Assembly: GCA_019633425.1 (NCBI GenBank) | Contig: WSUB01000158.1 | Coordinates: 1 to 64,000 of the forward strand | DNA length: 64,000 nt | DNA from: Tulasnella sp. 424 | Taxonomy: Eukaryota; Basidiomycota; Agaricomycetes; Cantharellales; Tulasnellaceae | Direction: 5' to 3' | Shown here: one piece after another, positions 57,833-64,000 of the stretch | How positions within the stretch are numbered: the stretch's first letter is position 1 | Layout: each line of letters starts with the position of its first letter | Notes under the pieces: generated by a model | Seen by the model: only the letters and a program-made list of their open reading frames with translations | What the model was told of the DNA's origin: nothing | Database searches by the model: none | Position numbers and translations under genes: made by a program

Positions 57833-59796
57833 CTACCTCTCTTGGCAGAACTCCCCGCAGTAGGAGGTCTGTTTACAATGCCTGCAGACCAAGGGCATGC
57901 GACGATCTAGACCTTCTGTGGCGTACATCGGGCACTTCACCCATGCACACCCAACTTGCCCGCCCAACCGTCTCTTCCTGCCTTCCCGTTCTTTCTTCCG
58001 GTGCACCTTCTCATCCAACTTGCCGATGGCGCAAAACTCCTTCCAAAGAGCGATGGGCTTGTCCGTTGGTGCGTGATGGTTGAGCGTTCTTGCGGTCTCC
58101 AAGGTATCGATTATATCCAGGAAGCCGGTAGATTTGTTGATCTCTGTGTCGAGAATCATGGGTACAACGCCGTTCTTGCATGCAAGAAATAGATATTTGC
58201 GAATGTCTTCACCCCAATTCGACGTTCCGAAAGCTTCGATGTGGCCTAAGGCTAGGGAATAGAGTTCAGGCTAGTGCAGATCTCGAGCAGTGCAACCACG
58301 CATACACACCATTGTCACCTAGCCGCTGCCATGCCACTAACGCGCGAGCGAGCAAAGATACGAAACCTCCTGTTGAAAGGAGCATTGTCATGACGGGTAC
58401 GAATGTGGGGACACTCATTAAGTAGCTGTAAGGACGTACTGCGTTAGCATCGAGTTTAGACAACCATGAATCTAGGGGAAAGGATACCAAGTAGCGAGTA
58501 GAGCTCGGATCGTCACAACGTCCAAATCTCGCGTCCCAATCAGACGATTGTTCTCGTGCTTGACCCAGGGCCAGTAATTCACGCAGGCGACTGTACAAAG
58601 TTCCGATCCCACCATTTTGTAACCCGCCAGGGATTGCCGAATGTCTCGGCTTTGGCCCTGAAGCGCTTTGGATTCTCCAGATTGAAAGCATGATACGAAT
58701 TCAGGGCGAGCCAGAAGGACACTAATGATGGTGACGCTGAAGTGGAGGATATGTGTTTAGGAAGGATTATTGACGTCTGCGAGAGAAAGAGGGACTTACG
58801 TTGAGGAGTAACGCGTGCAATCGACAGCGCCAGAGTCCTGCTTCTCGACATCCGTAGCGAGATCCCTTAATACGACCCCTAAGTTCTCAAGTCCGGTTGG
58901 TACCTTCTCCAATGGTGCGAGGCAGCCTTGGAAAATTGTTGAGAAACATGACATTGCATTGATGAGGAGGTGACCATCGCGTTCGGACGATGATGCGTCT
59001 GCGTGTGCGATGAACTGTAGGAGCAGCTCCTCGACGGATGCAGATCGCCTCATGTCTTGCTGACTTAAAGATCGAGAACACTCGATTAGATTGGACGAAC
59101 TGGGCCAAACAAACAACTCGCTCAAGACTCACAGTCGTTGTAAAGCGTCGCGGGTACCGTTGAGCTCCGTCAAATCTTCGTCAACGTTGGAGAGGACATG
59201 TTCGACAAGTCGGCTGGCTGAGCAAGCAAGCTTCACGAGCCGAGCGATAGGACCACTATACTTGGGCCACTGCTGCTTCCGCGAAGCGACATGACGGCGA
59301 AGTTGCATCCACGACTTTTCGAGGAACGGAGTCGTGACAGAAGCGAGAGATTGAACTATCTCTAGATCTTCCGTCGAGTCTCGCAAAGGATACCATCCGC
59401 CTTCAATTCCTGCATCCAAAATCACGCTGTAGCAGTCGGCAAGTTCGGCTCCAGTGAAACCCTGAACAATTAGTTTGGCGTCAACGACCCATTGGTTAAA
59501 GGGAGATATCGACAAAGTCTAACCTCTGAATCTAACTCAGCGGTACGAATAGCAGCGTTACAGAGCATTGTGATTAAACCACACCTCTTGCACTGGTTCC
59601 AAATGAGAAGTTGAGAGTTTTGCTTAGTGAAGCCAGCAGGCGCTAACGCTCCGGATAGGTCATGCAGACGAAACAAAAGATTTCTGTGCACTTCGGCAGC
59701 TCGGGGAGAAGGCAACAGGACGCGGAGGGCGTCGTGGTGTGCCGGTAGCGTCGGGATTGGCATCGACAAAGAAGAAGAGGAGAGATTTGATGACAT
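57833..59796 (-). CDS. MYND-finger family protein, paralogue I
   Basis: Predicted 549 residues from six exons: 59524-59796, 59133-59461, 58800-59063, 58488-58736, 58310-58425, 57833-58251 (1650 nt, open). Same body plan as F-H: MSSNLSSSSLSMPIPTL start, RRSASVEELLLQFIAH, VVTIRALLATW, LLARALVAWQRLGDN, LWKEFCAIGKLDEKVHRK. It ends exactly at the sixth finger cysteine region, CAWVKCPMYATEGLDRR..CRHCKQTSYCGEFCQER, so the last His/Cys of a classical MYND finger is missing. It is probably the oldest member of the tandem family. Function unknown. Confidence 0.82.
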
Positions 59797-60543
59797 GGTG
59801 AGGGATGAATGACTGAGCTCAGATGAGAGGACTTCCAGGAGATGCGGTTATATGTAGTCATTTCGCCCATGGGAGAACGGGTCGCTTCCCTCAGGCTCCA
59901 ACGTTGGCTGTCAATTGTCCGTACTTTCAATTCTAGAATGTAATCTAGAACCAAAAAGGCCGATAAGCATGGTTTCCGTGCAGCTTCGATGAATGATGTT
60001 TAACGTTCGTCTCGTGGGTCGCTCCGAGAGGTCCTCCAATCGAGTAGAAACCGAAAAATGGAAAGGTTGTAATTCCGGTTGGCCGCACAACAGAGCCAAA
60101 CAAGGAGTTGCCTTTCCCCCACACTGGACCCCGCCGCCAAGCAGATCATCATCGGGACAAATTATTCCCTCGATACCGATCGATACTTTGCTAACAATAC
60201 TGAGCGTTTCGAGTCATAGGGCTACGGGGCTCAGGGGTTACCGCGAAATCGCTCAGCTCCCGTCGGAAGTTTCCGATTGTGCCACAACGTTAGCCGGCGG
60301 TCCCCGCACAAGAACAACGACTGACTTCAGACCGACATCGAATGGATCGACAAAAAGGACCCTAGATATCGCTTTTGGCTCTCGGTGAGTTGAGGACAAA
60401 GACGAATTTGTGGTTGGTGGCTTTGGCCCGCTCAGGCAAAAGCCCTCAGCGTCGACCGCTTTGTCCCGCTCCCGCCCTGCATTTAATACCCACCTCGCTT
60501 ATCAGCGTCCCTATCCTCACCACTCTCCCCTTCTCTGGAAACC
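59797..60543. promoter_or_regulatory. Divergent region, MYND gene I / coiled-coil gene
   Basis: About 750 bp between two starts facing apart. Several short frames, none convincing. It should contain both promoters; no particular site is claimed. Confidence 0.4.
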
Positions 60544-63056
60544 ATGGAATCATTCGACCACCTTTGGAAGGAAATCGTCCATGTCCTCGCCACCACCGCC
60601 CTCATCTGGGTGGGACAAGAGCCTCCGGCTCTACTTCAACTATCTCCGCCCACGCCGACCCAACCACTTAATCTAGTGATCCCAACTGTTACCGTTTACT
60701 CCCCCAGTCGATGCCTTCCCGTTGGAGCCTATCCGTCCACATTAGGCAACTCTTCTTCCCTCGACGCGGAGTTTCTCCACCGAATCCTTGTAATTCTCTT
60801 CGGCCTTTCGATCTTCGGTTTCTCCTCCCTTGCCCTTGGCGCTTTCTGTCTTTCATTTCGTGCGACTCGGTCTTCATCTCATCCTCATACGTCATTTTCT
60901 TCAAACGTATCACCAACTCTTGCACTTTCAGTCGAGGATCGAGACGACGTGACCGTCAGGGCCGCCCATGCCGAACTCGAAATGGTGAGTTTGTCCCAAC
61001 CAGCTCCACAGCTTCCGTTTTCTCACTCAGAACGTATTAGGACCACTGCGAAATTGCTGAAGAACTTTCGGTCAAGATCGAGAACCTTGAGCACCAAGTA
61101 CGTCTGACGTAGCTTGCCTCGCCCCAGGTGCTGACTGCCAATTCCCCAATATAGATTACAGCCCAAGCCTCCGATATTCAGTTCTTGAAATTCAATCATG
61201 AATGTGAGCTCGCAACTACTTGGAGTGCTTTCGAGAGGCAGAAGAGCCAATCTGCCGCATCCTACCGGGCGTCGGAGGTCCAATCACGGAATACCATTGC
61301 CTACCTCCACGCCAGGATCGCTCAACTCGAGAAACAAGTGGGTCGTCCATTGCTTTACTTCCTCTACTTGAACTCATCAAACTATTGGTTATCCAGGCTG
61401 TCAATCAGGCAACTATTGTCCATCAACTTAAGACGACACACAAACAAGAGTTAGAGACAACGGAGGCAAAGAACCAGTCCACCATCCAAACCCTAACCAC
61501 GTCTCATGAATCCAAGACCAATGGAATTACCAAAGATCTCGTGGAGATGCAAGCCCTGACCACCCGGCTCGACGCCCAGCTGCATACGGCGCTCAACGAG
61601 AATACAGCTCTCACGTCCTCAAACGCCCGCTTAGCTGAACTCGAATCCTCTCAATCTACTACTATCACCGACCTCACAGTCCAGCTTGAATCAACCTCCA
61701 ACCAGCTGAAGGACGCGTCTGCCGAGAAGAAGTCTGCTCAAGATAGACTTGCAGCTACGGAAGCAGAGCTAGAGTCTATCAGTACCCGTTTGTACGATGT
61801 TGTCCGGGAGCACACCTTTGTCGTCCGTCAGAAGGACGACATGATCACAAGGAACTCTGAAAAGGTGTGTTTTCGCGGCATTCATTATGGCATCGCCTGC
61901 CGTACAAGTCTAATCCCCTTCCGAATAGATTGACGCCTTAGAATCCAAGTTGACCCAGCAATGCGACAAAACCGCAGAGCTTGCAGCTCAAATCGATAGC
62001 TTGAACACCGAGATTAGTGCAAAGGATGAGACGGTATGATCTGTGATTACAACTGTCAAGATGGTCACGGCACCTGACTTGGGCGGCCTTCCGAATCCCG
62101 TAGATCTCCGCTTTGACGTCCTCGCTTTCAACAGCCACATCAAAAATCTTGGATCTCGAGACTAAAATTGCTTCGAATGCTACTGTGACTGCCGAAGTCT
62201 CGGTCCAGACCGACGGCGTTGAGGAGGACAATGAGGACGCCCACACTGAAGTCGAGTTCGAGGGCGAGACCTCCCTTGACCTCCTCACCGCATCAAACTC
62301 TCTTGCCCGCTCAATTTCAATGACTCTTCCAAGCCCAACGTCATCTCCCGGTGCACTTGTTCGCCGGCATTCGTTGACCGGCATTCACGAGCGGGCCAAG
62401 CAATCCTCAGAGGATGGTACGGCAACATCAGAAGAAGAATCCGACGCTACAGCAACGGAGCCGGATGACGTCGCAGCAGACGAGGCTGCGGTAGAGGAAG
62501 CCCTGGTCGTCGCCATCCCCGAATCGACCGAGCCCTCTACCAGCGCGGTGGAGACTGGAGGACCCGCTCTTCCAGAAGAGGGACTGTCCGCTTCGGTGAG
62601 CCTATTACTCTTTGCCAAGCCTTTCTTTACCGTTAACGTTAGAGCTAACGTTTTCTATGCGACGGCGTTGTCAGATGTGGGCGCCCTCCGTCCGCCCAGT
62701 CAAGCACGAACTCCCCGCCCGCCCTCAAGTGAATTGGGCCGTCGAGGCAGCCTCTCGCAAAGGTCAAAGCGCATCCAAGAATCACTACCATACTCCTCAA
62801 ACGCGAAACGAAGAGCGCCCTAGATGGGGCAAAGATCGTCAGGGCTTCACGGCGTTCAACACTGCGCAGAGGGTAGCCTCGGGCAAAGCAGGTGCGTAAA
62901 AAAATGCCTCAGTCATCCTCAATCCCTGGTTTCCTGACGAGCCTTTTTTTTTTTTCGTGATCGGATTTAGGTGGAATCAAGGTTACTAAGAATAGTAAGA
63001 AGGACGTACGGTCTATTAGCAAGGAGACCGATTACAAGTTCCATGACTACCGTTGA
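60544..63056 (+). CDS. Membrane-anchored coiled-coil protein, function unknown
   Basis: Predicted 682 residues from eight exons: 60544-60984, 61041-61097, 61155-61337, 61397-61864, 61929-62033, 62104-62595, 62675-62891, 62971-63056 (2049 nt, open). The N-terminal part holds one strong hydrophobic segment (ILVILFGLSIFGFSSLALGA), probably a membrane anchor. About 300 residues with heptad-like pattern follow (LTTRLDAQLHTALNENTALT, DALESKLTQQCDK), a coiled coil. Then come an acidic Glu/Asp/Thr-rich region and a basic end (WAVEAASRKGQSAS, KNSKKDVRSISKETDYKFH). The exon 7 frame was chosen because it joins cleanly to exon 8; the other frame stops at 62,823. No family is recognised. It could be a tether or cytoskeletal adaptor. 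Confidence 0.7.
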
Positions 63057-64000
63057 TGGGCCTTCGCTGTTCGCTCCTATTCAAGTTTCCTCCGCATGTA
63101 CAATCTTCTTTTCCTTTCAAAGCTTTACCTTTTCCCTGTCTTATCCTGGCGCCAACGCATCGTGATGTATCGTTACCCTTTTCCATAGTTAGACCTGAAT
63201 GCTTCCGCCCTTATCTGGATACCTCTAGCTTAACCTTCTCACTACCTGTAGATATTTGTATTTCGTTTCTATTCTCGTTTATACTATCTCTCTTGTACTT
63301 CAGTGGTTTACCTTGCACAACTGAGCCTGCTGATCTTTTTGCAAATGGGAGAAGTCTAAAAACGGAACTTTGCTTCGCTGGCGCAATTGCTTCCCAAGAC
63401 CCGCGCAACCGTCGACACGTCGCGCCACTTCCTCACCGGCAACCACCAACCAAAAGCAACAACCTAGAAGTGCATTCTCTTCTGTTCTTGGCGAATGCTG
63501 TGCAGTACTCCTTCTCCGGTGCTCTTGTGCTTTTTGGGACGCGGACAGCGACTGTCGTACAGGGCCGTTTGGGCTTTCCCATAGAGAAACGGCTTCTTCG
63601 GGGAGCCTCCCTAGTGTCGATCTTTGTCTCTTCGAATAGGGTACGCACCCGTATGATGCGACCGGGAAGACCGATTGTCGGGCTTTGAACGCCTTGAGCT
63701 CCATTGAGATGGCTTTCGGGGGCATCGGGCTCGGGCGCCATGACTCTCAGCTTGGTATAAAGCGTTGGCTATTCTGAGATACTTTGCTGATTCCTTACCC
63801 CTCGTCCCCCTCTTCGACAACTCTTTTTCTCTTCTTCTTTTTTTTTAAACTCTCCGACGTTGATCGTCTTTGGTGGCTGGGCTGCCCTTTTCTATTCTTC
63901 AATTCATACTTGCTTTTTTTCTTCCTTTCTAACTCTTTGATTTTCTTCTTCGTACAAGCTTTGTTTTATCACTTTCACCGGACTCTTTTTTCTTACGCCC
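63057..64000. other. 3' region and pyrimidine-rich tract
   Basis: 3' flank of the coiled-coil gene. A minus-strand ATG frame of 102 codons (63,433-63,741) has no recognisable domain. From about 63,790 the plus strand is strongly C/T-rich with T-runs, a composition often found just upstream of fungal start sites, so a plus-strand gene may begin beyond the window. Confidence 0.35.

Noticed and set aside
63433..63741. 102-codon minus-strand frame as a first exon
   Set aside because: It has an ATG, but there is no domain or convincing downstream exon, and the C/T-rich tract beside it points to a plus-strand promoter instead.

Overview
The window looks like nuclear DNA of a filamentous basidiomycete, most likely an Agaricomycete. 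Genes on both strands are broken by many short introns (about 50-80 nt, mostly GT-AG). The families are typical of mushroom-forming and related fungi: DUF6533 membrane proteins, MYND-finger families, RTA1 proteins, expanded kinase families and a KDZ-transposon-associated fragment. I did not try to name a genus. Exon models were built by hand from splice signals and reading frame. For every complete model with exons listed, the exon lengths add up to an open frame ending in one stop.

Region by region. 1-2.2 kb is repeat-rich: a CxC5/KDZ-like fragment, a MITE-like element and remnants of a duplicated module. 2.2-24.4 kb is an array of secreted flavin amine (polyamine) oxidase genes on the minus strand alternating with tandem kinase-pseudokinase genes on the plus strand. 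Oxidase copies 1 and 4 are intact; copies 2 and 3 are pseudogenes. Kinases A and B are intact, a kinase fragment lies at 9.2 kb, and a relic of a lost kinase 5' flank lies at 2.05 kb. A separate kinase-TPR gene sits at 6.5-8.4 kb. A truncated LINE has inserted upstream of oxidase copy 4. 26.2-28.1 kb holds a DUF6533 membrane protein and 28.7-31.3 kb a third kinase-pseudokinase gene (C).

32.2-43.3 kb is a run of conserved genes: glutamate-cysteine ligase, an RTA1-like membrane protein and a full ABCC (MRP-type) transporter. 43.7-46.8 kb is a fourth, divergent kinase-pseudokinase gene (D) with an N-terminal helical domain. 47.1-48.6 kb encodes an Spp2/GPKOW-type G-patch splicing factor. 49.1-59.8 kb is a tandem family of four MYND-finger genes. 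One 3.3-kb tandem duplication there also created a small chimeric ORF joining the Spp2 5' end to a MYND finger. 60.5-63.1 kb is a membrane-anchored coiled-coil protein of unknown function.

The main result is the group of four two-kinase genes. In each, a catalytically complete first kinase domain is followed by a second kinase-fold domain that lacks the catalytic Asp and an intact DFG. Introns sit at matching places in the two halves, which points to an ancient intragenic duplication. Two of the four genes have been co-amplified with a secreted H2O2-producing oxidase, sharing a divergent promoter region with (pseudo)oxidase copies. A role in signalling, self/non-self recognition or defence is inference only.
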